The notes: generated by a model from the letters alone, not told the origin. Shown: positions 49,501-57,239, counted from the first letter of the stretch. The stretch is DNA of 64,000 bases from Haematobia irritans (GCF_050003625.1 NC_134397.1:220782537-220846536), one strand, 5' to 3'. Numbers and translations: made by a program.

Positions 49501-52500
49501 GCGAGGAGCGGAGCGGTTTTTTTTTCTCCGGAGCGGGAGCGGAGCGGAGCGAAAAAAATGGACCGCTCCGGATCCCTGATTTTGACCATTTTTGTCGAAA
49601 TCGGAAAAACATATATATGGGAGCTATATATAAATCTGAACCGATTTCAACCAAATTTGGCACACATGACTATATTACTAATTGTACTCCTAGTGCCAAA
49701 TTTCAACCAAATTGGGCCAAAACTCTGGCTTCTGGGGCCATATAAGGCCATATCGGGCGAAAAATATATATGGAAGCTATATCTAAATCTGAACCGATTT
49801 CAATCAAATTTGGCACACATGACTATACTATCAATTGTACTCCTTGTGCAAAATTTCAAGCTAATCGGGATAAAACTCTGGCTTCTGGGTCCATATAAGT
49901 GTATATCGGGCGAAAGATATATATGGGAGCTATATCTAAATCTGAATCGTTTTCAACCAAATTTGTCACGCATAGCTACAATGCTAAATCTACTCCCTGT
50001 GCAAAATTTCAACCAAATGGGGTCAAAACTCTGGCTTTTAGGACCATATTAGTCCATATCGGGCGAAAGATATATATGGGAGCTATATCTAAATCTGAAC
50101 CGATTTCAATCAAATTTCACACTTGACTATACTACTCCTAGTGCAAAATTTTAACAAAATTCGGCCAAAAATCTGGCTTATGGGGCCATATAAGTCCATA
50201 TCGGGCGAAAGATGTATATGGGAGCTATATCTAAATCTGAACCGATTTCAATCAAATTTTGCACACTTGACTATACGACTAAGTGTTATGTTTGTACATA
50301 ATTTCAAGCAAATCGGTATAAAACTCTGGCTGCTGGGTCCATATTAGTGCATATCGGGCGAAAAATATATATGGGAGCTATATCTAAATCTGAACCGATT
50401 TCTTCCAAAATCAATAGGATTCTATTCTGACCCAAATTAGTAACATGTGCCAAATTTGAAGGCTATTGGACTTAAATTGCGACCTAGACTTTGATCACAA
50501 AAATGTGTTCACAGACAGACGGACGGACGGACAGACGGACATGGTTATATCGACTCAGGGACCCACCCTGAGCATTATTGCCAAAGACACCATGTGTCTA
50601 TCTTGTCTCCTTCTGGGTGTTACAAACATATGCACTAACTTATAATACCCTGTTCCACAGTGTGGCGCAGGGTATAAATATGGGAAAAATTTAAATCTGA
50701 AGCAATTTTAAAGAAACTTCGCAAAAGTTTATTTATGATTTATCGCTCGATATATATGTATTAGAAGTTTAGGAAAATTAGCGTCATTTTTACAACTTTT
50801 CGACTAGGTAGTGGCGATTTTACAAGGAAAATGTTGGTATTTTGACCATTTTTTTCGAAATCAGAAAAACATATATATGGGAGCTATATCTAAATCTGAA
50901 CCGATTTCAACCAAATTTGGCACGCATGACTATATTACTAATTGTACTCCTAGTGCCAAATTTCAACCAAATTGGGCCAAAACTCTGGCTTCTGGGGCCA
51001 TATAAGTCCATATCGGGCGAAAAATATATATGGAAGCTATATCTAAATCTGAACCGATTTCAATCAAATTTGGCACACATGACTATATTACTAATTGTAC
51101 TCCTAGTGCCAAATTTCAACCAAATTGGGCCAAAACTCTGGCATCTGGGGCCATATAAGGCCATATCGGGCGAAAAATATATATGGAAGCTATATCTAAA
51201 TCTGAACCGATTTCAATCAAATTTGGCACACATGACTATACTATCAATTGTACTCCTTGTGCAAAATTTCAAGCTAATCGGGATAAAACTCTGGCTTCTG
51301 GGTCCATATAAGTGTATATCGGGCGAAAGATATATATGGGAGCTATATCTAAATCTGAATCGTTTTCAACCAAATTTGTCACGCATAGCTACAATGCTAA
51401 ATCTACTCCCTGTGCAAAATTTCAACCAAATGGGGCCAAAACTCTGGCTTTTAGGACCATATTAGTCCATATCGGGCGAAAGATATATATGGGAGCTATA
51501 TCTAAATCTGAACCGATTTCAATCAAATTTTACACACTTGACTATACTACTCCGAGTGCAAAATTTTAACAAAATTCGGCCAAAAATCTGGCTTCTGGGG
51601 CCATATAAGTCCATATCGGGCGAAAGATGTATATGGGAGCTATATCTAAATCTGAACCGATTTCAATCAAATTTTGCACACTTGACTATACGACTAAGTG
51701 TTATGTTTGTACAAAATTTCAAGCAAATCGGTATAAAACTCTGGCTGCTGGGTCCATATTAGTGCATATCGGGCGAAAGATATATATGGGAGCTATATCT
51801 AAATCTGAACTGATTTCTTCCAAAATCAATAGCGTTCTATTCTGACCCAAATTAGGAACATGTGCCAAATTTGAAGGCGATTGGACTTAAATTGCGACCT
51901 AGACTTTGATCACAAAAATGTGTTCACAGACAGACGGACGGACGGACGGACCGACGGACAGACGGACATGGTTATATCGACTCAGGGACCCACCCTGAGC
52001 ATTATTGCCAAAGACACCATGTGTCTATCTCGTCTCCTTCTGGGTGTTACAAACATATGCACTAACTTATAATACCCTGTTCCACAGTGTGGCGTAGGGT
52101 ATAAAAATTATGGATTTGTCTTATTATACCCTGCTCCACACTGTGGAACAGGGTATTATAAGTTAGTGCATATGTTTGCAACACCCAGAAGGAGACGAGA
52201 TAGACACATGGTGTTTTTGGCAAAATTGCTCAGGGTGGGCTCCTGAGTCGATATAGCCATGTCCGTCTGTCCGTGAACACATTTTGTAATCAAAGTCTAG
52301 GTCGCAGTTTTAGTCCAATCGACTTCAAATTTGACACAAGTATGTGTTTTGGCTCAGAAAAGATCCCTATTGATTTTGGAAGAAATCGGTTCAGATTTAG
52401 ATATAGCTCCCATATATAATTATTTCGCCCGATATGGACTTATATGGCCCCAGAAGCCAGAGTTTTACCCTAATTTGCTTAAAATTTTGCACAATAGGAA

Positions 52501-54795
52501 CAATTAATACTATAGTCAAGTGTGCCAAATTTTATTGAAATCGGTTCAGATTTAGATATAGCTCCAGTATATAGCCTTCGCCCGATTTACACTCATATTA
52601 CCACAGAGACCAATTTTTTGCTCCGATTTATTTGAAATTTTGCAAAGGGAGTAGAATTAGCATTGTAGCTATACGTGCCAAATTTGGTTGAAATCGGTTC
52701 AGATTTAGATATAGCTCCAGTATATAGCTTTCGGCCGATTTACACCCATATGACCACAGAGGCCAATTTTTTGCTCCGATTTAGTTGAAATTTTGCACAG
52801 GGAGTAGAATTAGCATTGTAGCTATGCGTACCAAATTTGGTTGAAATCGGTTCAGATTTAGATATATCTCCCATATATAGCTTTCGCCCGATTTACACTC
52901 ATATGACCACAGATGCCAATTTTTAACTCCGATTTAGTTGAAATTTTGCACAGGGAGTAGAATTAGCATTGTAGCTATGCGTGCCAAATTTGGTTGAAAT
53001 CGGTTCAGATTTAGATATAGCTCCAGTATATAGCTTTCGGCCGATTTACACTCATATGACCACAGAGGCCAATTTTTTGCTCCGATTTAGTTGAAATTTT
53101 GCACAGGGAGTAGAATTAGCATGTAGCTATGCGTACCAAATTTGGTTGAAATCGGTTCAGATTTAGATATAGCTCCCATATATATGTTTTTCTGATTTCG
53201 ACAAAAATGCTCAAAATACCAACATTTTCCTTGTAAAATCGCGACTGCTTAGTCGAAAAGTTGTAAAAATGACTGTAATTTTCCTAAACTTCTAATACAT
53301 ATATATCGAGCGATAAATCATAAATAAACTTTTGCGAAGTTTCCTTAAAATTGCTTCAGATTTAAATGTTTCCCATATTTTTTTTTTTACTAACATTGTG
53401 TTCCACCCTAACGCATTAGCCGACTTAAATTTTGAGTCTATAGATTTTGTAGAAGTCTATCAAATTCTGTCCATATCGAGTGATATTTAAATGTATGTAT
53501 TTGGGACAAATACATATAGCCCCCAACACATTTGACGGATGTGATATGGTATCGAATATTTAGATCTACAAAGTGGTGCAGGGTATAATATAGTCGGCCC
53601 CGCCCGACGTTAGACTTTGCTTACTTGTTTTTGCTTCCATTTGTTGAAGAGTCTCGAAAATATATGCTCCTAATTGAACAAGCACGATTTGTTTATATTT
53701 CATTGAAATTTCTCTGGTATTTCTTTAGAAAACCAACGAATTTTAGTTGGTTAGTTTTCTTATTTTAGTTTACATTGAAAAAAAAAGAAAACGAAAATCG
53801 ACTTTTATGATATTAAAAACACCGGTTCTACCGGTCCACCGAAATGGGATTTTATTCAAAACCGACAATCGCTGCAAAATGAAAACCCGGACCACCGGTT
53901 TTCACCGTCCGGTTTTGATCACTCTAATCTTATTGTAACTTGAAAATTGTCATAACAAAAATTTTATTTTTTTATGTTAGCCTGATATCAATGCAGGCTG
54001 GTTTTCATCCAAAAATTTAAATTTTCATGAAGTGCCCCTATTTTTTTTTCACACGTAAATCATAAAAATATCACTTTACTTGTACAATAGTAAAAAAAAA
54101 TTAACTTTTTGGTTTATATAAATCATTTAAACCAGAAAGAATTTTCGATATTTTGTTCGCTTGTAAATGTTATCTAAATATGCATAGGCACTGTCCCTAC
54201 AATTTTTCAAATCACTGTGTGTCCCAAATTTATATGCTTGCACTTAACAATAATCTGCTTTGAGGTTTGAGTTCTAACCATATAATTTTTACACCGAAAC
54301 AAAGGAAAGCATTCTTTTTTTGTTCGTGTAGTCAAGCTTGTGTAGATTGGTAACTGGCATTTTCTTTAAAATAACTTGATAATACCAAGTCCTTAATCTT
54401 TATATCCAATAACGAAAATTGAAATGATATGTAAAAATTATTTTTGTTTTTTTAATTTTGATTTTTTACAGCAGACTTTATTCTTTTATTTTTTGTAAAA
54501 CATCTACTACTGCCCTACAAACTCCGATATCACAAAACTAACTAAATATTTTTCGACAAGAAAATTTCTTAGTGTAAAGGAAAATAAGTGGAGTTCAAAA
54601 TAGCCAAAATATCTTTGGACGCAGTTTTGTGGACAATACGAATCTCTATACTCCAGGTTAACTTATTCTTGATGAAATCCTTAAGATTTATTTTTTTACT
54701 TTTTTACACTCAATCACACCTTTTCCAAGAAATCCAGTGCCACCGGTAATTAATACAACTTTATTACGAAAAAAGATTTGAATATCTGACACCAT
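28492..54795 (-). CDS. Fatty acyl-CoA reductase, complete gene, 8 exons
   Basis: NADPH-dependent reduction of fatty acyl-CoA to fatty alcohol, feeding wax, pheromone and cuticular lipid synthesis; family members sit in ER or peroxisome membranes. Coding parts: 54720-54795, 42801-42913, 42457-42708, 38968-39232, 35850-36051, 35540-35782, 35201-35458 and 28492-28591. They sum to 1509 nt (502 residues plus stop), with GT-AG at every junction and phases that restore the family consensus. TGGTGFLGK at residues 17-25 is the Rossmann dinucleotide site. VFVHVSSAFANC is at 148-159 and the catalytic Y207/K211 are in PNTYCFTK. EPVPGWVDNLYGP follows the NAD_binding_4 domain. Residues from about 350 on form the FAR_C domain, with a membrane helix near 477-496. 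Long introns 1, 3, 4 and 7 are packed with transposons; exons are clean. Which fly FAR paralogue it is cannot be told here. Confidence 0.93.
29456..30292. mobile_element. CCCAGCAAAA-type MITE, complete
   Basis: Inverted ends of about 60 bp starting CCCAGCAAAAAAATTTGG; the arms include GGAAGTTCTTCCAAAGGCAC. 837 bp, in intron 7. A second inner end (TTTTTTTGCTGGGA at about 29977-29988) suggests one copy within another. No clear target duplication. Confidence 0.65.
30649..32803 (+). mobile_element. Helitron-like element (family C), intron 7
   Basis: Head palindrome ATACCCTGCGCCACACTGTG / CAGGGTATTAT, core CCTGAGTCGATATAACCATG, GTCY block at 30784-30813, then 153 bp-type monomers. The end carries the GTCGGCCCCGCCCGAC hairpin and the tail TTTAGACTTTCCTTACCTG. 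A MITE interrupts it at 32095-32740. Confidence 0.65.
32095..32740. mobile_element. CACTGAAAAA-type MITE, copy 2
   Basis: Ends CACTGAAAAAAAAAGCATAC and TATTTTTTTCAGTG with TA duplications (32093-32094, 32741-32742). Inserted near the 3' end of a family C element, whose uninterrupted sequence (GATCTACAAAGTGG) is seen at 46810 and 47064. Confidence 0.8.
33250..34200. repeat. AATT-rich foldback cluster
   Basis: Dozens of TCAATTAA and TTAATTGA phrases in both orientations, able to fold on themselves. Similar clusters at 24610-24940 and 39540-39935. No coding content. Confidence 0.5.
34243..34826. mobile_element. hAT-type MITE with ACTCACG repeats
   Basis: Ends TAGAGGTGTGCACGTGA and TCACGTGCACACCTCTA (17 bp, perfect), flanked by TTAGAGAC and TTAGAAAC (7 of 8 matching). 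The interior is full of CTCACGCACACTCACG-like units in both orientations. Confidence 0.8.
35201..35458 (-). CDS. Fatty acyl-CoA reductase exon 7
   Basis: 258 nt encoding the FAR_C domain: IYKKIHKQCRLIKYFTAHDF, LWTVMSPDDQKMFNFNMSNL and DWPDYLLKATKGMRLYLVKE. Acceptor CCTATAG, donor GTAAGT. Confidence 0.95.
35540..35782 (-). CDS. Fatty acyl-CoA reductase exon 6
   Basis: 243 nt encoding IFTLVPSKSNTLTWENF and a hydrophobic stretch (LLTFIYHLIPGLLIDL). Acceptor TTTCTAG, donor GTAAGC. Intron 6 is 81 bp. Confidence 0.93.
35850..36051 (-). CDS. Fatty acyl-CoA reductase exon 5
   Basis: 202 nt encoding IVGSCDEPVPGWVDNLYGP and FAPVDYCVNSMLASAWYTA, the end of the NAD-binding domain. Acceptor TTTTTTCAG, donor GTAAGT. 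Confidence 0.95.
36259..37378 (+). mobile_element. irritans-type mariner, 3' part lost, intron 4
   Basis: Left terminal repeat ACAGGTTGGCTGATAAG after TA at 36257-36258 and the full untranslated leader. The sequence stops at a TA within the coding region (AAGGAGTA), where the DD37E element begins. The missing 3' part is not on the other side of that element. Confidence 0.9.
36430..37376 (+). pseudogene. mariner transposase, frameshifted
   Basis: Correct ATG (MEKKEFRVLIN), then a 2 bp loss and a stop at codon 15. Later blocks EAKTWLDNEFPDSA, SKERVGHIIHQY, MDDTWLHHY (one Glu to Asp change), HQENAPCH (the catalytic Asp is replaced by Asn: QDN to QEN) and PYSPDLAP are spread over three frames. 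A deletion removes part of the helix-turn-helix after KKSTKK. Truncated at EAKPKE. Not functional. Confidence 0.9.
37379..38808 (-). mobile_element. DD37E Tc1/mariner-like element, copy 1, intron 4
   Basis: The end AAGGGTGATACGGTC follows TA at 37377-37378. The far end, GTCACCC before TA at 38809-38810, is diverged from copy 2, as is about 200 bp next to it (38600-38808). Inserted in a mariner coding region. Confidence 0.8.
37506..38496 (-). pseudogene. DD37E transposase, broken by frameshift and stop
   Basis: N-terminal helix-turn-helix KSTVTNVIKVFGERLS (38284-38496). The middle part has VHRVKKRAG and the first catalytic Asp in VMDDETYVKADY (37866-38363). The C-terminal part has the second Asp in LFWPDLASCHYG and the Glu in LRPIEKYW, 37 residues apart (37506-37865). 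A frame change near 38300 and a TGA at 37863-37865, where copy 2 has Cys, separate the parts. The family resembles the ITmD37E elements of mosquitoes. Expected length about 340. Confidence 0.85.
38968..39232 (-). CDS. Fatty acyl-CoA reductase exon 4
   Basis: 265 nt encoding VFVHVSSAFANC and the active-site Tyr/Lys in LIGKFPNTYCFTKSLAEE, then ICIFRSPI. Acceptor TTCGTAG, donor GTAAGT. Confidence 0.95.
39540..39935. repeat. AATT-rich foldback cluster, intron 3
   Basis: Mixed TTGATCCAATTAA and TTAATTGA phrases with ACACAGAAAAAAAATC at 39680. Same type as 33250-34200. Confidence 0.45.
40330..40622 (+). mobile_element. 5'-truncated SINE
   Basis: Starts at the B box (GGTCGTGGGTTCGATTCC), so the A box is missing. 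Flanked by CATCTGAC on both sides (about 40320 and 40624). Tail CCTAACCTAACC. Confidence 0.8.
41003..41077 (-). other. tRNA-like module, A and B boxes intact
   Basis: Minus strand reads TAGCTCAGTGGTTAGTGTG (A box) and GCGGTTCGATTCTCC (B box), with an anticodon-like loop CTTACAA. It resembles a Val-type tRNA but the acceptor stem is poor. More likely a tRNA-derived promoter unit of the MITE than a working tRNA gene. Confidence 0.45.
41190..41262 (+). other. tRNA-like module followed by T runs
   Basis: GTGGAGCAGTGGTTGCTACG and GTGGGTTCGATCCCTGC in A/B box spacing, then TTTTTTTT at 41267-41274. Related to the SINE head. Confidence 0.5.
42095..42285 (-). mobile_element. Half of the foldback MITE split by an inverted SINE fragment
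   Basis: TTTGGGGTGATCAT and CTTGGGGTGATCATATTCC frame a minus-strand SINE 3' piece (42165-42255, starting GGTTAGGTTAGG). The GGGTGATCAT phrase on both sides looks like the target duplication. Left arm sequence matches 27020-27100. Confidence 0.55.
42457..42708 (-). CDS. Fatty acyl-CoA reductase exon 3
   Basis: 252 nt, phase 0 at both ends. It encodes 84 residues with IKPIVGDCTLPNLGLS, VVMHCAATVRFNEPL and INVAATKDLLEIAKEM, typical of the cofactor domain. Acceptor AACAG, donor GTGGGT. Confidence 0.95.
42801..42913 (-). CDS. Fatty acyl-CoA reductase exon 2
   Basis: 113 nt after the acceptor CCCTGCAG. It encodes LIEKLVRST and IYLLVRHKKDKD, the first Rossmann helix and second strand. Donor GTAAGT. 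Intron 2 is only 92 bp. Confidence 0.92.
43188..43437 (-). repeat. Extra 248 bp helitron-like tail unit
   Basis: From AACAAGTAAGTACAGTCTAA through the hairpin GTCGGGCGGGACCGAC to the next copy of the same start at 43438. A diverged duplicate of the family C tail. Confidence 0.65.
43438..45190 (-). mobile_element. Helitron-like unit I (family C)
   Basis: Minus-strand element: hairpin GTCGGGCGGGGCCGAC near 43463, monomers with GGGAGCTATATC at 43861, 44014, 44265, 44418, 44571, 44724 and 44877 (steps of 153 bp except one of 251), GTCY block at 45016-45050, and head palindrome CCCTGTTCCACAGTGTGG at 45163-45187. Open frames across the array are repeat-derived. Confidence 0.65.
45653..47124 (+). 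mobile_element. Helitron-like element (family D) with duplicated tail
   Basis: Head TATACCCTTCACCACTACTG / ACAGGGTATAA, GTCT/GTCC block 45786-45840, monomers, then the 248 bp tail twice (ACTAACATTGTG at 46633 and 46881), each with GTCGGCCCCGCCCGAC and CTTTCCTTACTGG. Confidence 0.65.
47299..47956. mobile_element. CACTGAAAAA-type MITE, copy 3
   Basis: CACTGAAAAAAATATTGTCG at the left; the right end CATGCTTTTTTTCATTCAC is degraded. Same sequence as 32095-32740 in the other orientation. Confidence 0.7.
48304..48450. other. Possible hAT end fragment with TTGGTCC repeats
   Basis: Starts CAGCGTTGCCGTTTTGGTCC, the CAGNGTTGCC form common at hAT ends, followed by inverted TTGGTCC/GGACCAA phrases. The other end is not seen. 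Confidence 0.3.
48455..48755. mobile_element. CACTGAAAAA-type MITE, partial copy 4
   Basis: CACCGCAAAGAATATTGTCG onward matches the left half of 47299-47956. Confidence 0.55.
48765..49395 (+). mobile_element. Helitron-like element (family B), truncated
   Basis: Head ATACCCTAAAGCACATAGTG / GGTTAGGGTATAA, core CTGAGTCGATCTAGCGCTTG, GTCC block 48890-48915, three monomers, then broken off at CCCGATTTTTCTAAATAAAA. Opposite orientation to 2285-4668. Confidence 0.6.
50669..52105 (-). mobile_element. Helitron-like unit III (family C)
   Basis: Near-duplicate of unit II with one more monomer: starts at 50879, 51032, 51185, 51338, 51491, 51635 and 51788 (153 bp steps, one of 144). GTCY block 51930-51967 and head palindrome 52076-52102. 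An open plus-strand frame of 207 codons (50842-51465) runs through four monomers; repeat-derived. Confidence 0.7.
52122..53632 (+). mobile_element. Helitron-like unit IV (family C), head-to-head with unit III
   Basis: Head ATACCCTGCTCCACACTGTG / ACAGGGTATTATAAG lies 20-odd bp from the head of unit III and points the other way. Runs through monomers to the hairpin (GTCGGCCCCGCCCGAC, 53593-53608) and tail TTTGCTTACTTG. Confidence 0.7.
53935..54719. other. Intron 1, 5' part, no further gene
   Basis: AT-rich unique sequence between the hAT and exon 1; nothing else recognised. Confidence 0.4.
54720..54795 (-). CDS. Fatty acyl-CoA reductase exon 1
   Basis: ATG at 54793-54795 in an A-rich context (AAAAATGG). 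It encodes residues 1-25 and one base of codon 26, with the TGGTGFLGK cofactor loop at its end. Donor GTGTGATT at 54719. The split codon G|TT gives Val26, matching the GFLGKVLIEKL consensus, which supports this junction over two other nearby GTs. Confidence 0.9.
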
Positions 54796-55072
54796 TTTTA
54801 ACACAAAGAATAATTTTCTCCCTCCGAATTAAAATGTTTTCTTCTACACACTATAATGCAGAATGAAAGATTTAATGTATTTTCGTTTGTTGTGAGCAAT
54901 GCATTGCATTTAGTATATTCCAATATAAATTAGTAATTAAAATAAATTAAGATTCCAGTCTAATACAGGTTAACTATTTATTAATTTCTAGAATTGCAAA
55001 TAGAACGCTTCTTTTTAACATATCTCATCGAAATCGAATAAACAAAATTGAAAAGTACACCCAAAACAAGTA
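54796..55072 (-). promoter_or_regulatory. Upstream region of the reductase gene
   Basis: 277 bp between the ATG and the DD41D element. Presumably 5' UTR and core promoter, unless an untranslated exon lies further up. No motif is strong enough to name. Confidence 0.3.
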
Positions 55073-56005
55073 AAGGGTGATTCTTTTGAGGTTAGGATTT
55101 TCATGCATTAGTATTTGACAGATCACGTGGGATATCAGACATGGTGTCAAAGAGAAAGATGCTCAGTATGCTTTGACATTTCATCATGAATAGACTTACT
55201 AACGAGCAACGCTTGCAAATCATTGAATTTTATTACCAAAATCAGTGTTCGGTTCGAAATGTGTTTATCGACAAATTTTGTTCAGCGATGAGGCTCATTT
55301 CTGGTTGAATGGCTACGTAAATAAGCAAAATTGCCGCATTTGGAGTGAAGAGCAACCAGAAGCCGTTCAAGAACTGCCCATGCATCCCGAAAAATGCACT
55401 GTTTGGTGTGGTTTGTACGCTGGTGGAATCATTGGACCGTATTTTTTCAAAGATGCTGTTGGACGCAACGTTACGGTGAATGGCGATCGCTATCGTTCGA
55501 TGCTAACAAACTTTTTGTTGCCAAAAATGGAAGAACTGAACTTGGTTGACATGTGGTTTCAACAAGATGGCGCTACATGCCACACAGCTCGCGATTCTAT
55601 GGCCATTTTGAGGGAAAACTTCGGAGAACAATTCATCTCAAGAAATGGACCGGTAAGTTGGCCACCAAGATCATGCGATTTGACGCCTTTAGACTATTTT
55701 TTGTGGGGCTACGTCAAGTCTAAAGTCTACAGAAATAAGCCAGCAACTATTCCAGCTTTGGAAGACAACATTTCCGAAGAAATTCGGGCTATTCCGGCCG
55801 AAATGCTCGAAAAAGTTGCCCAAAATTGGACTTTCCGAATGGACCACCTAAGACGCAGCCGCGGTCAACATTTAAATGAAATTATCTTCAAAAAGTAAAT
55901 GTCATGGACCAATCTAACGTTTCAAATAAAGAACCGATGAGATTTTGCCAATTTTATGCGTTTTTTTTTTAAAAAAAGTTATCAAGCTCTTAACAAATCA
56001 CCCTT
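55073..56005 (+). mobile_element. DD41D (rosa-type) element, copy 2, just upstream of the reductase
   Basis: Ends AAGGGTGATTC and AAATCACCCTT, flanked by TA (55071-55072, 56006-56007). Nearly identical to 10683-11616 but with a different internal deletion joining TTCGGTTCGAAATGTG to TTTATCGACAAATTTTG. Confidence 0.9.
55187..55898 (+). pseudogene. DD41D transposase, deleted and frameshifted
   Basis: The ATG at 55187 opens MNRLTNEQRLQIIEFYYQ, the first helix of the DNA-binding domain. The deletion then shifts the frame, and the catalytic core (SDEAHFW, QQDGATCH, LTPLDYF) continues from about 55257 in another frame to RGQHLNEIIFKK. Unlike copy 1, no single product joins both parts. Confidence 0.85.
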
Positions 56006-56072
56006 TATATACGGCCAGGATGATCCGTTTATATAGAGGAGTTTATAAATAGTTATGCAACAATTTCCACAT

Positions 56073-56240
56073 CCCAGCAAAAAAGAGCTTCCAAAAAAGT
56101 AGTTTGGATCCCCAATCTGTGATCCGGAAGTAGTGCAAACTTGGATCATCTCCAATGAATTTTACATGGGCTTGTCATAGGACGGAAGTACTCCCTTTTT
56201 GGATCCTTTGCTTTGCTTTAGAAGTTGTGCCCTGGAAGAT
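56073..56240 (+). mobile_element. CCCAGCAAAA-type MITE fragment
   Basis: CCCAGCAAAAAAGAGCTTCC and GATCCGGAAGTAGTGCAAAC, broken off after about 170 bp. Confidence 0.5.
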
Positions 56241-56372
56241 AATTTGAATGAAGAAATTTAAAAAGCAAAAAAAAAATTTTTTTTCAACCAATTTCACTTT
56301 TTCTTTTATCCATATGTTTTATTACACTATTATTTTCCTATTATCTAATTTTTACAATTTGAAAAACTTTTT

Positions 56373-56447
56373 CGCTCCGACCAGGGATTAAACCTGGGTT
56401 TGCTGGCACCATAACAGAACGCCTTAGCACACTCAGCCACAAACGCC
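56373..56447 (-). other. tRNA-like module, Ser/Leu type
   Basis: Minus strand reads GTGGCTGAGTGTGCTAAGGC (class II-like D arm and A box) and CAGGTTTAATCCCTGG (T arm, near B box). Stems are incomplete. Two further B-box-like segments (AGGTTCAAATCTC at 56579, AGGTTCAAATCCC at 56778, plus strand) are each followed by T runs, so this is a repeat unit rather than a tRNA gene. Confidence 0.4.
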
Positions 56448-56820
56448 ATTGAACATAAAGCGTCGAAAGGTCAATTCAAATTTTTGTGATATGATCGTAA
56501 TACGACACCAAGGAATAACATTCTAATTGCTTCTCGAGATGTTCTTTATTAGTATGAACGAAAAAAATAAGAAACGCAGGTTCAAATCTCACCAGCGGCA
56601 ATTTTTTTTTATAAAATATTTTTCTAAAATCGTTTTTATTTTTTATTTTCGGCATATATTTTCGTATAAATATATTTTTTCCATTAAAAATCAAAAAAAA
56701 AAGAAATTAAAAATTCTCGTAATTTGCAAAACCTTCTCAAAAGAACTTCCATGGAAGCGAAAAAGTCAAACGGCACAGGTTCAAATCCCAGCGGGGATAG
56801 ATTTTTTTTTTTTTTTTTGA

Positions 56821-57239
56821 TTATTATTTTTTTACTTTCACCTTAAAGGTGAGTACTATGTTCGGGTTTAATGTTCGGCGCTAATTTTCACTAAAGTGAA
56901 AACTAAATCAGTAAAATAGTTATAAAATTATACATATTTGTTGCAGATTTCATTATAACTTGATGGGGGAATATCCCAAAGCAAATTTTCACAAAGTTTG
57001 TATTCCTTAAAATGGATTATTAAAGAAAAGTAATCGTGAAAAAATTACGATTTTAGCGGCTAAACTCGAACTTAATACTCATCTTAATACAAAAAGTTAA
57101 TAGTTGGAAATTAAAAATATGAATTTCGCAAAAATGCATTTATGATTCATTCATTGAAAAAATTGAAAATTTGTGCCATTTCTACAAGATTTCGACTTAA
57201 CAGTGAGTATCAGTGAGCATACAATTTTGGATAAATTTT
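56821..57239. other. AT-rich, no gene
   Basis: No recognised feature before the satellite block. Confidence 0.4.

Larger units (their letters stand above)
45359..49578. mobile_element. hAT-type element with GGAGCG subterminal repeats
   Basis: Ends CAGGGATCCGGAGCGG and CCGCTCCGGATCCCTG (16 bp, perfect), flanked by ATTTTGAC (45351-45358, 49579-49586). Removing it restores GGTATTTTGACCATTTTTG, as found uninterrupted at 50836. Subterminal GGAGCG/CGCTCC arrays lie at 45366-45495 and 49443-49570. The interior is filled with a helitron-like element, MITEs and AT-rich sequence; no transposase recognised. Confidence 0.9.
45191..50668 (-). mobile_element. Helitron-like unit II (family C), split by a hAT
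   Basis: Starts with the same interior phrase as unit III (AAATATGGGAAAAATTTAAA). Interrupted by the hAT at 45359-49578, resumes at ATTTTGACCATTTTTGTCG, and ends with the GTCY block (50511-50540) and head palindrome (50645-50668). Monomer starts: 49619, 49772, 49925, 50078, 50220, 50373. Confidence 0.65.
42986..53926. mobile_element. hAT-type element, 10.9 kb with nested inserts, intron 1
   Basis: Perfect 14 bp inverted ends TAGAGTGATCAAAA and TTTTGATCACTCTA, flanked by the exact 8 bp repeat ATCTTATT (42978-42985, 53927-53934). Subterminal ACCGG/CCGGT phrases occur at both ends (43040-43112, 53821-53915). Native sequence is only about 42986-43187 and 53633-53926; the rest is later insertion. 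No transposase seen. Confidence 0.85.

Noticed and set aside
49423..52072. Several frames of 63-209 codons (YIWELYLNLN-type and YMGAISKSEP-type)
   Set aside because: Same reason: two frames of the same monomer array are open at once. Noted only as part of the 153 bp finding.
56373..56447. tRNA gene (Ser/Leu-like)
   Set aside because: Acceptor and anticodon stems do not pair properly and other isolated B boxes occur next to it; treated as a tRNA-derived repeat module.
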